Shown here: piece after piece, positions 42,479-50,981 of the stretch
Numbering within the stretch: position 1 is the stretch's first letter
How the letters are laid out: each line of letters starts with the position of its first letter
Assembly (NCBI GenBank): GCA_963726005.1
Contig: CAVSAT010000012.1
Coordinates: 1 to 64,000, forward strand
Reading direction: 5' to 3'
DNA from: Bog-473 sp963726005
GTDB lineage: Bacteria; Actinomycetota; Acidimicrobiia; Acidimicrobiales; RAAP-2
Length of the DNA: 64,000 nucleotides
Program-made: the position numbers and the translations under genes
The notes under the pieces: generated by a model
The model's input: the letters and a program-made list of their open reading frames with translations, nothing else
Database searches by the model: none
What the model was told of the DNA's origin: nothing

Positions 42479-43222
42479 TCACACCGGCCGCTCGGGACCG
42501 GCGCGCCGCTCGGGAGCTTCGGCCGTGCGGTCGCAGGGGATCACCTCCGCGCCGGCCCTCTCCAGACACGTCACACAGCTCTCGATGTGCTTCGATGCCG
42601 CGAGGGGGTCGTCGGCGAGCAGCTTTTGGAACTCCTCGCAGGCCAACCCGGGCTGCTCGACCATGAGCTGCAGCGCCAGGGCGTTGCGTAACCGCCGCCG
42701 GGCCCGGTGCACGATGACCTTGGCCGCGCCCTGGGTCACGCCCAGTGCATCGGCTACCTGTGCGGGAGTGAAGCCGAGTTGCGTGACCATGGTCACCGCC
42801 GCCGCGTCGCGCGTGGTCAGGCCGGCCACGCAGCCTTGGACCTGGTCCGCCAGTTCCCTGATTTCGGCGACGGACTCGGGCCCGGGCCCCGTCGCGGCGA
42901 GCAGGTCGTCGTGGGTCCGGTCGAGGGCCGTGAGTCGCCGACGGGCGCGCAGCTGGTCGGTCGCGGCGTGTCGCGCGATCGCCAGCAACCACGGTCGGAA
43001 CCGTTCGGGCTCGCGCAGGTCGTCGAGGTGCTGAAGGGCGCGGGCGAAGGTGTCCTGGACCGCGTCGGCGGTGGCGTCGGAGTCGCCGACGAGGTGGTAC
43101 GCCACGCGACGCACGGCGTCGACGTGCTCGCGGTAGAGGTCGGCGAACGCGCGCGCGTCACCGGACCTCACTGCGGCCACCAGATCGGCGTCCGAGCGAT
43201 CCAGGGTCGGGGATCCCCGCAT
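42479..43222 (-). CDS. ECF sigma factor with C-terminal zinc-finger-like tail
   Basis: 247 residues from the ATG at 43222 (MRGSPTLDRS). Region 2: FADLYREHVDAVRRVAYHLV then ADAVQDTFARALQHLD. Region 4: LTTRDAAAVTMVTQLGFTPA then QVADALGVTQGAAKVIVHRA. After region 4 comes an extra 60 residues with HIESCVTCLERAG, an HxxxCxxC motif as in zinc-binding anti-sigma domains. This suggests a self-regulating fusion. It is divergent from the ABC exporter/two-component operon. Confidence 0.85.
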   Translation of the reverse strand: MRGSPTLDRSDADLVAAVRSGDARAFADLYREHVDAVRRVAYHLVGDSDATADAVQDTFARALQHLDDLREPERFRPWLLAIARHAATDQLRARRRLTALDRTHDDLLAATGPGPESVAEIRELADQVQGCVAGLTTRDAAAVTMVTQLGFTPAQVADALGVTQGAAKVIVHRARRRLRNALALQLMVEQPGLACEEFQKLLADDPLAASKHIESCVTCLERAGAEVIPCDRTAEAPERRAGPERPV

Positions 43223-43494
43223 CACCGGTGATGGTAGGGCTGGCCCGGGTGAAATGCTCGTGGCAGATGGAAATTGTGACCAGGTGGTCATTGGGCGGCC
43301 GCCACCCCAATAGGGGCCGCCCAGGACGGGGGGCGGGATTGCGTGCCGCGGTGGACCGCCCGCACACCGTCGCGGCATACGGGGGATAGCACCAGCACGG
43401 GACGCCCGGTAGCGGCATTCCCTCCCTGCCCGCGGTGCCGCACGCTGAGGGCATCGGTTCCCGGGCGTGGTGCCCGGTCCGGCAAGGAGCTCTC

Positions 43495-44439
43495 ATGATC
43501 GTCACCAACGGTTTGACGAAACGCTTCGGGAAGACGCGCGCCGTCGACGACCTCAGCTTCACCGTCACTCCGGGCGTCGTCACCGGCTTCCTCGGTCCGA
43601 ACGGCTCGGGTAAGTCGACCACCATGCGGATGATCATGGGCCTCGACAATCCCGACGCTGGTCGGGCCATGGTGAACAGGGTCCACTACCACGAGCTGCG
43701 CTGGCCGCTGCGCGAGGTCGGCGCGCTGCTCGATGCCAAGGCCTTCCACCCGGGCCGGAGTGCGCGCAACCACCTGCGGTTCCTGGCCCGGACCAACGAG
43801 ATCCCGCCCGGGCGTGTCGACGAAGTGCTCGACGTCGTCGGGCTCACCTCGGTGGCCGACCAGCGGGCCGGGAAGTTCTCGCTCGGCATGGGGCAGCGGC
43901 TGGGCATCGCCGGCGCCCTGCTCGGCGATCCCGGAGTCCTGCTGTTCGACGAGCCGGTCAACGGCCTCGACCCCGAAGGGATCCGGTGGGTCCGGCACCT
44001 GCTGCGCGACCTGGCCGCGGAGGGTCGGACCGTTCTCGTCTCGAGCCACCTGATCAACGAGATGGCGCTGACGGCGGAGCGGCTGGTCGTCATCGGCCGT
44101 GGCACCCTGATCGCCGAGACGAGCGTGGATGAGTTCGTCACCCGGCAGCACGGCGACTCCGTGCGGATCGTGACACCGACGCCGCAGCGCTTCGTCTCCG
44201 CGCTGGCGCGGGCGGGAGTCCGGCCCACCGTCGACGCCGACGGCGCAATCGTCGTGACGGGTCTGTCTTCGTCCGCCGTCGGCGAGCTGGCGGCCAAACA
44301 GGAGCTCACCCTGCACGAACTCACCCCGGTACGGGCCTCGCTCGAGGAGGTCTTCATGGAGCTCACGAGTGATTCCGTCGAGTACCGGTCACACGACCAT
44401 GAACGCATGTTGACGCCGAGTGCGGTGTCGGCCCAATGA
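43495..44439 (+). CDS. ABC exporter ATP-binding protein
   Basis: 314 residues, ATG with a good AAGGAG SD. Walker A GPNGSGKSTTMRMIMGLD, signature KFSLGMGQRLGIAGALL, Walker B VLLFDEPVNGLDPEG and switch VLVSSHLINEMA. The C-terminal segment ends in LEEVFMELTSD, typical of CcmA-type bacteriocin/antibiotic exporters. It is the first gene of a four-gene set: ATPase, permease, histidine kinase, response regulator. Confidence 0.92.
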   Translation: MIVTNGLTKRFGKTRAVDDLSFTVTPGVVTGFLGPNGSGKSTTMRMIMGLDNPDAGRAMVNRVHYHELRWPLREVGALLDAKAFHPGRSARNHLRFLARTNEIPPGRVDEVLDVVGLTSVADQRAGKFSLGMGQRLGIAGALLGDPGVLLFDEPVNGLDPEGIRWVRHLLRDLAAEGRTVLVSSHLINEMALTAERLVVIGRGTLIAETSVDEFVTRQHGDSVRIVTPTPQRFVSALARAGVRPTVDADGAIVVTGLSSSAVGELAAKQELTLHELTPVRASLEEVFMELTSDSVEYRSHDHERMLTPSAVSAQ

Positions 44440-44452
44440 GAGGACCACGCCC

Positions 44453-45253
44453 GTGACCATCGCCGTTCCCACCGACTCCCGGCACTGGCGGTCCGGCCTC
44501 AGCCACGCGGTGCGGGCCGAATGGACGAAGCTCGCCACTGTGCGCTCGACGAAGTGGGCTCTGCTCATCGCGTTGCTGGGAACCGTTCTGGTCAGTTTCC
44601 TCTCCACGCACGGTGTCGAGCGTCACCAGCCGGCCCAGTTCTACGCCAGAGAGGCCTTCGACCCGACGAATTCTTCGTTGGCGGGGTTCGCGCTCGCATC
44701 GCTCGTCATCGGCATCTTGAGCGTGCTCTCCATGACCGGTGAATACGGCAGCGGCACCATCCGCTCCTCGCTCGCGGCCGTCCCCCGCCGCACGGTGTTC
44801 TTCGGGGCCAAGGCAATCGTCTTTGGCGCCGTCGCCCTCGTCCTCGGCCTCGTGCTCAGCTTCCTCTCGTTCTTCGTTGGCCAGGCGGTTCTCGCCGGTG
44901 GCGCGCCCACCGCCGCCCTCGGCGACCCGGGTGTCCTCCGTGCCCTTGTCGAATCAGGTGCATTCTTGGCGTTCCTCGCCTTGTTCGGCGTCGGGATCGG
45001 CGCGATCATCCGCCACAGTGCGGGCGCCATCGCAACCTTCGTGGGATGCACGTTGCTCCTCCCGCTGCTCCTCCACAACGTGGCCGGGAACCCGAGCCGG
45101 TTCATGCCCGTGATGCTCCTCGGGAACTCGGTCGCCGCGGTCACCCCCGTCTCTGGCGCATTGTCCAGCACGATCGCACTGTTGCTCATTGCGCTCTATG
45201 CGGCCGTCGCCCTGACGATCGGTGCGGCACTCCTCGCCCGGCGGGACGCATGA
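44453..45253 (+). CDS. ABC exporter permease (ABC-2 type)
   Basis: 266 residues, GTG start with GAGAGGA upstream. The cytosolic N-terminus is followed by six TM segments (WALLIALLGTVLVSFLS, FALASLVIGILSVLSM, AIVFGAVALVLGLVLSFLSF, FLALFGVGIGAIIR, VGCTLLLPLLLHNV and IALLLIALYAAVALTIG). The GEYGSGTIRSSLAAVPRR motif is typical of ABC-2 permeases. It is the partner of the preceding ATPase, and the end overlaps the kinase start. Confidence 0.9.
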   Translation: MTIAVPTDSRHWRSGLSHAVRAEWTKLATVRSTKWALLIALLGTVLVSFLSTHGVERHQPAQFYAREAFDPTNSSLAGFALASLVIGILSVLSMTGEYGSGTIRSSLAAVPRRTVFFGAKAIVFGAVALVLGLVLSFLSFFVGQAVLAGGAPTAALGDPGVLRALVESGAFLAFLALFGVGIGAIIRHSAGAIATFVGCTLLLPLLLHNVAGNPSRFMPVMLLGNSVAAVTPVSGALSSTIALLLIALYAAVALTIGAALLARRDA

Positions 45254-46647
45254 TGGTGGAGCAGGCAGAGGACAGCGAGGTGCGCGTCCGCCTGGGGGGC
45301 CGGGAGATGTCGCTGGCCGTGAGCGAGGAGCAGCTGACGGCGGTCAAGGCCGCGGCACGGCGCATCCTCCGCGAGCCTTTCACCAGGCGCCCGTGGGCCG
45401 AGCTGGCGTTCTACTTTGTCTCGGGAGGCGTCGCCGTACTCGGCCTGGCCTTCGTGGGTTTGACCATGGTGACCGGCGTGGCGCTGGCCATCACGTTCTT
45501 CGGCCTGGGGATCCTCGCGCTCTCCGTCCGCAGTGCGCGGGGCTTCGGCGGGTGGAACCGGGGCTTGGCCCGCGCCATGGTCGGCGAGCAGGTCGAGGAC
45601 CCTGAACCGTTCGTCGGACGACACGGGTTTCTCGGGTGGCTGCAGTCGTCCCTGCGAGACCGGGTCGGCTGGCGGGCGGTCGGCTACCTCGCCCTCAAGG
45701 TGCCCTGGACCGTGCTCGGTTTCCTGGTCGCGGTCAGCCTGTGGTGGGACGCGTTCGCCTGCCTCCTCCGCCCTTTCTCGGGCTCGAACGGAGGAGGGCC
45801 GCCCGTCTGGGGCCTGGTTCCGGTCCTGTTCTCCGGGGACTTCTTCTCGTACATGGGCCAGGGCTTCTTCCACGGCCTCGCCGTCTTCCTGCTCGGCTTC
45901 GTCTTTCTCTTTGCCGCACCCTGGGTCATGCGGGGCTTCGTCAGCGTCGACCGCCTGATGATCCGCGGGCTCCTCGGTCCCGACCCGATGGCGGCCCGGG
46001 TCCGCACGCTCGAACAGGCCCGCACGCAGACCGTCGACGCGTCGGCGGCCACGCTGCGGCGCATCGAGCGCGACCTGCACGACGGCACCCAGGCCCAACT
46101 GGTCGCCTTGGCCATGCGCCTCGGCATGGCCAAGGAGAAGCTCGAAGGTATCGACGATATCGATCTCGACCGCGTGCGCGAGCTCGTGGACGAGGCGCAC
46201 CGGGGCGCCAAGGAGGCGATCGCCGAGCTACGCGACATCGCCCGTGGGATCCATCCACCCGCCCTCGACATCGGACTCGAGGGAGCGCTGGCCACCCTTG
46301 CCGCGCGCAGCGCCGTGCCGACCGGCCTCACTGTCGAGCTGCGCACGCGGCCCACGCCCGCCATTGAGGCAATTGCCTACTTCTGCGTGGCCGAGCTCCT
46401 GGCCAACGTGGCCCAGCACGCGCAAGCCTCCCGTGCCACCGTCTCGTGCGCCCAGCAGGGCACCTGGCTGCGCCTCGTCGTGCGCGACGACGGCACGGGC
46501 GGGGCGGAGCTGTCGCGGCTGGGTTCCTCGTCGAGCGGCCTGGCGGGCCTCACCGACCGCGTCCACGCCGTCGACGGCCGGCTCACGCTCGTGAGCCCTG
46601 TGGGTGGCCCGACCGTCGTCACCGTCGACCTCCCGCTCTCGCCATGA
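45250..46647 (+). CDS. NarL-family sensor histidine kinase
   Basis: 465 residues, start overlapping the permease stop (ATGA). Four TM segments lie in the N-terminal half (AELAFYFVSGGVAVLGLAF, ALAITFFGLGILALS, WTVLGFLVAVSLWWDAFAC and GLAVFLLGFVFLFAAPWVM). The dimerisation/phosphoacceptor helix is RRIERDLHDGTQAQLVALAM (His of ERDLHDG) and the HATPase_c is AELLANVAQHAQASRATVS, with DDGTGGAE. It probably senses membrane stress or an antibiotic and signals to the next-gene regulator. Confidence 0.93.
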   Translation: MMVEQAEDSEVRVRLGGREMSLAVSEEQLTAVKAAARRILREPFTRRPWAELAFYFVSGGVAVLGLAFVGLTMVTGVALAITFFGLGILALSVRSARGFGGWNRGLARAMVGEQVEDPEPFVGRHGFLGWLQSSLRDRVGWRAVGYLALKVPWTVLGFLVAVSLWWDAFACLLRPFSGSNGGGPPVWGLVPVLFSGDFFSYMGQGFFHGLAVFLLGFVFLFAAPWVMRGFVSVDRLMIRGLLGPDPMAARVRTLEQARTQTVDASAATLRRIERDLHDGTQAQLVALAMRLGMAKEKLEGIDDIDLDRVRELVDEAHRGAKEAIAELRDIARGIHPPALDIGLEGALATLAARSAVPTGLTVELRTRPTPAIEAIAYFCVAELLANVAQHAQASRATVSCAQQGTWLRLVVRDDGTGGAELSRLGSSSSGLAGLTDRVHAVDGRLTLVSPVGGPTVVTVDLPLSP

Positions 46648-47303
46648 CGCCCTGTGCCCTCCGGGTGGCCATTGCGGAGGACTCGGCCATCCTGCGCGAC
46701 GGCCTGGTCCAGCTCCTCGTGGACCGTGGCTTCGTGATCACCGGCGCCGTCGGTGATCCGGCGGCGCTGCGGAGCTCGGTCGCGCAGAACCCGCCCGACG
46801 TCGCCGTGATCGACATCCGCATGCCGCCGAGCTTCACCGACGAGGGCCTCCGCCTGGCCCTCGAGCTCCGGGCCAAGCACGAGGGCCTCGGCATCCTGCT
46901 CTTCTCCCAGTACATCGAGACGCGCTACGCGGCCGACCTCCTGGCCGACGACGCCGCCGGCATCGGCTATCTGCTCAAGGACCGGGTGGCCGACGTCAAG
47001 GACTTCGTCGAGGCGCTCGAACGAGTGGCGATCGGAGGCACGGCATTGGATCCCGAAGTGGTCACGCAACTCCTCGGGGCGACCCGACGCACGGACTCGC
47101 TCTCCGTCCTCACGGCCCGGGAACGTGACGTCCTCGCGCTCATGGCAGAGGGGCGGTCGAACGCGGCCATCGCCAACGCGCTGGTCGTGAGCGAAGGAGC
47201 CGTCGAGAAGCACGTCGCCAACATCTTCGCCAAGCTCGATCTCCCGGTCTCGGAGAAGGATCACCGTCGCGTGCTCGCGGTCCTGCGCTTCCTCGAGTCG
47301 TGA
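46644..47303 (+). CDS. NarL/LuxR-family response regulator
   Basis: 219 residues, ATG overlapping the kinase stop. The receiver domain has acidic pocket IAEDSAIL, phosphoacceptor Asp in VAVIDIRMPP and Lys in YLLKDRVADV. The C-terminal LuxR HTH is LTARERDVLALMAEGRSNAA then IANALVVSEGAVEKHVANIF. It most likely controls the exporter operon in which it lies. Confidence 0.95.
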   Translation: MTPCALRVAIAEDSAILRDGLVQLLVDRGFVITGAVGDPAALRSSVAQNPPDVAVIDIRMPPSFTDEGLRLALELRAKHEGLGILLFSQYIETRYAADLLADDAAGIGYLLKDRVADVKDFVEALERVAIGGTALDPEVVTQLLGATRRTDSLSVLTARERDVLALMAEGRSNAAIANALVVSEGAVEKHVANIFAKLDLPVSEKDHRRVLAVLRFLES

Positions 47304-47306
47304 TGC

Positions 47307-48461
47307 TCAGACGGACGCGCCGTGGGCGTCGTAGCGCTGCCCACGCGATGCCGCCAGCGCGCGGCCCGACTGCATCTGGAACGGGCTGATCCCTCCCGGA
47401 CTCCAGGGGCCGACCGATCCCGCCGCGACGGCCGCCGCCGACTTCGGGAGCAGGTGGAAACGTTCCCAGAGGTCGTCACAGGCGCGGTGGGCCACCGCGA
47501 ACCAGTCCATCCGGAGGAAGTCGATGCTGTCGGCACCGGTCTCCTCGTCGTGGCAGCGGGCACCCCTCCCCATGGCGTCGGCCAGCCGCACCGCCATGGC
47601 CGGGTTCGACGAGAAGTGTCCCGGCGACGACTCGAACAGCCCCGCGCCGTGGGCGAGATAGCCGGTCTCGAACAGGGCGATCACCATGGCGAGGAGTGAG
47701 AACGCGTGCATGTCGTCGTTGGCGCGCGCGATCAGGCCGAACACCTCGACCTCCGATTCCACGGTCGAGCCGTAGTCCGCCAGCACGTGCACCCAATCGT
47801 GCTGTGCGAGAAGGGGAGGCGCTGACCCCGGCGTACCGGGGAAAGTGAACCCGCGGGCCTGGTACATCTCCCACACCTTGCGCCCGATGGTGTCCCCGGG
47901 CAGCGTCTCGAGCGCCGCCCAGCGCGCCGCCAGCCCGGGGTCGTTGACCGAGAGCTCCCATGCTTCATGCAGGACCCGGCTCGAATGCAGCGCCGTGGCC
48001 GACTCCTCCTCGTGCCAGGTTCCCTCGTAGCCGTTCCGCGTGAAGTCGTAGGCGGCCAGACCCAGCGACCCGGCTGCGAACTCGCGCGCCACGCGGACCA
48101 TCCCCTCCTCCACGCCGAGCTCACACGCGAACTGTGCCACGTTGTCGGCCACGTCCTCGGGTAGCGGGTGCCGAACCAGCGCGCACAGGAGCATGAGCTG
48201 GACGCCGCGCGAGCGGAAGGAGAGGTCACGACGCGCCAGCGCCAGCGCCAGCTCGGCGGGCCTGATCGCGGGCCGGTTCGCCACGGTCACGCTGTGGCCG
48301 GTCAAAGCCGGGAAGAGCGCCTCGATGAGCGCCTGCTGAATGGGCAGGAGGCCTTCGTGACCGGCCACGGCGGACGCGACCCCATCGGCCATGATCTGGG
48401 CCTCCGCCGCGTCGGGCGGCACGAGGTTGACCGTGTCGGCGGTGGGGAGCGGGACGGGCAC
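47307..48461 (-). CDS. Coq4-like protein with TerB/DjlA-like N-terminal region
   Basis: 384 residues. Residues 60-135 resemble a TerB-like helical bundle (AELALALARRDLSFRSRGVQ, then LMLLCALVRHPLPEDVADNV). Around residue 215 is HDWVHVLADYG, followed by Glu in the exact spacing HDxxH-x11-E, the metal motif of the ubiquinone-biosynthesis protein Coq4. The identity rests on this motif and the helical nature; the overall similarity is weak and I rate the function as inferred. It converges with the response regulator (3-bp gap). Confidence 0.55.
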   Translation of the reverse strand: MPVPLPTADTVNLVPPDAAEAQIMADGVASAVAGHEGLLPIQQALIEALFPALTGHSVTVANRPAIRPAELALALARRDLSFRSRGVQLMLLCALVRHPLPEDVADNVAQFACELGVEEGMVRVAREFAAGSLGLAAYDFTRNGYEGTWHEEESATALHSSRVLHEAWELSVNDPGLAARWAALETLPGDTIGRKVWEMYQARGFTFPGTPGSAPPLLAQHDWVHVLADYGSTVESEVEVFGLIARANDDMHAFSLLAMVIALFETGYLAHGAGLFESSPGHFSSNPAMAVRLADAMGRGARCHDEETGADSIDFLRMDWFAVAHRACDDLWERFHLLPKSAAAVAAGSVGPWSPGGISPFQMQSGRALAASRGQRYDAHGASV

Positions 48462-48584
48462 CGCTATCCCACCACGATCAGCGCGCGATGCCGGCCGGAC
48501 ACGGCTCGACGCGCTGCCCCGGAACGACGGGACCGTTGCATGTCAGCGCGAGAGTAACGGGGGGCGCCGTGCGGCCGTGCATCG

Positions 48585-49694
48585 CTAGCGGACCCGCGCC
48601 TTCCTCCTGGCCTCGCCGGCCGCCTCGGCCACCTCCTCGGCGACCGTCTCTTCGGCCGAGTGGCCCCAGAAGCCTCGCGGCGCCACCAGGAAATCGATCA
48701 GACGCTCGAGCTGGTCCCCATAGGTCGCACGCAGCGCCTGCAGGTCCGCCCAGGCCTCGTCCTTGTCGCGCAGGGGGATCCCGAGTGCCACGAGCTGACG
48801 CCAGGCCAGCTCGAAGTTCTCCGCCACCAACCACGAGGGCGGCGTCGGCGCCGTCGGCACGTGGAGGCGGCTCGAGATCTCCACGATCGCCCGGCGGCCA
48901 CGGCGGTACAGGAAGTAGGGCTCCCGGTTCTGCGCCCCGGGGACGCAGGCCGAGGTCAGTGTTGCGGCGTCGGTGACGACACCGAGCGCGGTGACCCAGG
49001 ACTGACCCGGATGCTGGGAGCGGAAGAGGGCGAGCATCGGGTACGACACGTGGCTCTCGAGCACGTCGGCCGTCCACATCTGCCAGTCCGCCAGCGACCG
49101 GTACAGCATCTCGAGGTCGCCACCCGGGGCGTTGACGGCGATGACCCGAACCGGGGAGATGCGACCCCCCTGCGGGTCGTCGAGCGTGAGCAGGCGCGCC
49201 TCGCGCCGGCTGTACGAGCCGTACAGGGCGGGCAGGTAGGAGATCATGAGCGCGATCGTCACCACGCCCGTCAGGGTCTCGAGCAGCGTGAGCATGCGGA
49301 CGAGTGCGCCGTGCGCCGAACCGAACACCGGGGTCACGAGGGACGTGCCGGCGTAGTAGACGAGCGTCCCCCAGTCCCTGGTGCCGCCGACATGTTGGTC
49401 CAGGCCCCAGTAGACGAGCGCCCAGCCGACCATGAGGCCGGCCAGCCACAGGACGAGCAGGCCCAGGAGGGAGAGCGCCGGATAGACGTTCAATGCGTAC
49501 TCACCGGAACGGTCGGGGAGCCGCGCCGACAGAGCCCGCGCCGCCCGCCACGTGGCGGCGTAGAAGAGGCGCGTCGGCCGCCACAGGCCGCTGCTGCCCT
49601 GCGTGACGATCAGCGTCGCCACGGCGTCGCTCAGCATCCCGACGATGAGCACGACGCCACCGACGGCCGCGACGACCCTGAGTGTCTCGGTCAT
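48585..49694 (-). CDS. Two-TM ion-channel-like membrane protein
   Basis: 369 residues. TM segments are VVAAVGGVVLIVGMLSDAVA, LSLLGLLVLWLAGLMVGWAL and LTLLETLTGVVTIALMISYL. Between the last two, YYAGTSLVTPVFGSAHG sits where a potassium-channel pore loop would be, but no GYG filter is present. A soluble 200-residue C-terminal domain follows. The family resembles unspecialised two-pore-like channel proteins of actinobacteria; conductance is unproven. It is divergent from the patatin gene. Confidence 0.65.
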   Translation of the reverse strand: MTETLRVVAAVGGVVLIVGMLSDAVATLIVTQGSSGLWRPTRLFYAATWRAARALSARLPDRSGEYALNVYPALSLLGLLVLWLAGLMVGWALVYWGLDQHVGGTRDWGTLVYYAGTSLVTPVFGSAHGALVRMLTLLETLTGVVTIALMISYLPALYGSYSRREARLLTLDDPQGGRISPVRVIAVNAPGGDLEMLYRSLADWQMWTADVLESHVSYPMLALFRSQHPGQSWVTALGVVTDAATLTSACVPGAQNREPYFLYRRGRRAIVEISSRLHVPTAPTPPSWLVAENFELAWRQLVALGIPLRDKDEAWADLQALRATYGDQLERLIDFLVAPRGFWGHSAEETVAEEVAEAAGEARRKARVR

Positions 49695-49768
49695 GCGTCT
49701 CCCCTGCCGTTCCGGTCCCGGCCCACCTTAGGGAGAGCGTCGAGGCCCGGTGCAGCCCCGATTGGCGT

Positions 49769-49830
49769 CGGGCGGTCGAACGGGGCGGTCAAACGGGGCG
49801 GTCGAACGGGGCGGTCGAACGGGGCGGGCG
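49769..49830. repeat. Four-copy 13-bp tandem repeat in a divergent promoter region
   Basis: The unit GGGGCGGTCGAAC is repeated four times, with one copy GGTCAAAC and a final decayed GGGCGGGCGG. It lies between the channel-like gene (leftwards, starts at 49694) and the patatin gene (rightwards, starts at 49900). Iterated 13-bp sites spaced just over one helical turn could bind a regulator cooperatively, or may be a simple slippage product. Confidence 0.6.
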
Positions 49831-49899
49831 GGCGCACCGATGGGATTTGGCTGCCCGTCCGCAGCGGCGGACCGAACCGCCGGATAGAAAGGAGGGGTG

Positions 49900-50916
49900 A
49901 TGAAGGTGATCCGCGGGGGTTTCGGGAACCGGAAGTCTCCGAGCGTCGGTCTGGTGCTCGGTGCCGGGGGTGTCGTGGGCCAGGCCTACCAGGCGGGCGT
50001 CCTCGCGGCGCTCCAGCGTGAGACCAGTTGGGACCCGCGCACCGCGACCCTCGTCGTGGGCACCTCGGCCGGCTCGGTGACCGGTGCGGCGCTCCGGGTG
50101 GGGGTCCCGGCCACCGACCTCGCGGCCTCCCTCTACGGCGTCGCCACCTCGCGCCGGGGGGGCGCCATCCTGCGCCGCATCCTCCCCTCGGACGTCGGCC
50201 CGCTCCCGAGCCCGTCGGTCCGGTCGCTCCTGCGCCCCTGGAACCTCCCGTCACCCGCCCTCATCGCCCGGGCGGTCCGGCGGCCACTGGCCTTCCGGCC
50301 CGATGTGGCGGCCATGACCCTGCTTCCCCGCGGGCAGATCGACATCTCCGAACGGGCGCGTGGCCTCGACGACCACATCGGGACGCGCTGGCCCGCCGGG
50401 CTGCGCATCTGCGCCGTCCGCCGGTCGGACGGCGCCCGCGTCGTGTTCGGCCGGCCCGGCGACCCGACGGCGCGGCTGGCCCCGGCCGTCCTGGCCTCGT
50501 GCGCCATTCCGGGCTACTTCCAGCCGGTCACGATCGACGGCACCGAGTACGTCGACGGCGGCGTGCACTCGGCCACCAACGCCGACGTGCTCCGGTCCGA
50601 GGGCCTCGACGTGGTGGTCGTCGTCTCGTCCATGTCGGCCGCCCAGGGCAGCGCCAACGGTGCCGACGGCTTGCTGCGCCGCACCGTGCACCGTCGCACG
50701 GAGCGGGAGATCGCCCGGCTGGAGCAGGCCGGCACCGCCGTGATCAGCCTGGAACCGGGCGCGGCGTCGCGCCGGGCGATGGGGCTGCGCGCCATGGCGG
50801 AGGACCGGAGCCCCAGGGTCATCGAGGCCGCCTACGAGGAGACTCGCGAGAGGATCGAGGGCAGTCCGTTGCTCGCATCGTTGGGGCAGCCCGCGGCCAC
50901 CGCGACTGCCGGCTGA
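49900..50916 (+). CDS. Patatin-like phospholipase
   Basis: 338 residues, ATG with SD AAAGGAGG. Patatin hallmarks: the oxyanion loop LVLGAGGVVGQAYQAGVL, nucleophile VVGTSAGSVTGAAL (GxSxG) and catalytic Asp in YVDGGVHSATNADVL. It acts as a serine acyl hydrolase on membrane or storage lipids, probably cytosolic, as no signal peptide is seen. The next gene is a wax-ester/DGAT enzyme 65 bp downstream, consistent with lipid-body turnover. Confidence 0.9.
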   Translation: MKVIRGGFGNRKSPSVGLVLGAGGVVGQAYQAGVLAALQRETSWDPRTATLVVGTSAGSVTGAALRVGVPATDLAASLYGVATSRRGGAILRRILPSDVGPLPSPSVRSLLRPWNLPSPALIARAVRRPLAFRPDVAAMTLLPRGQIDISERARGLDDHIGTRWPAGLRICAVRRSDGARVVFGRPGDPTARLAPAVLASCAIPGYFQPVTIDGTEYVDGGVHSATNADVLRSEGLDVVVVVSSMSAAQGSANGADGLLRRTVHRRTEREIARLEQAGTAVISLEPGAASRRAMGLRAMAEDRSPRVIEAAYEETRERIEGSPLLASLGQPAATATAG

Positions 50917-50981
50917 CCCCGGAAGGTCGGATCTCCCGGTAGTAGCGTTCGGGCCGGCCGGTGCCCGCGAAGGGAGGGTCC

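Noticed and set aside
48478..49449. 323-residue minus-strand ORF overlapping the channel-like gene
   Set aside because: A different frame of the same strand, Arg/Gly/Pro-rich; the 48585-49694 frame has clear TM segments.
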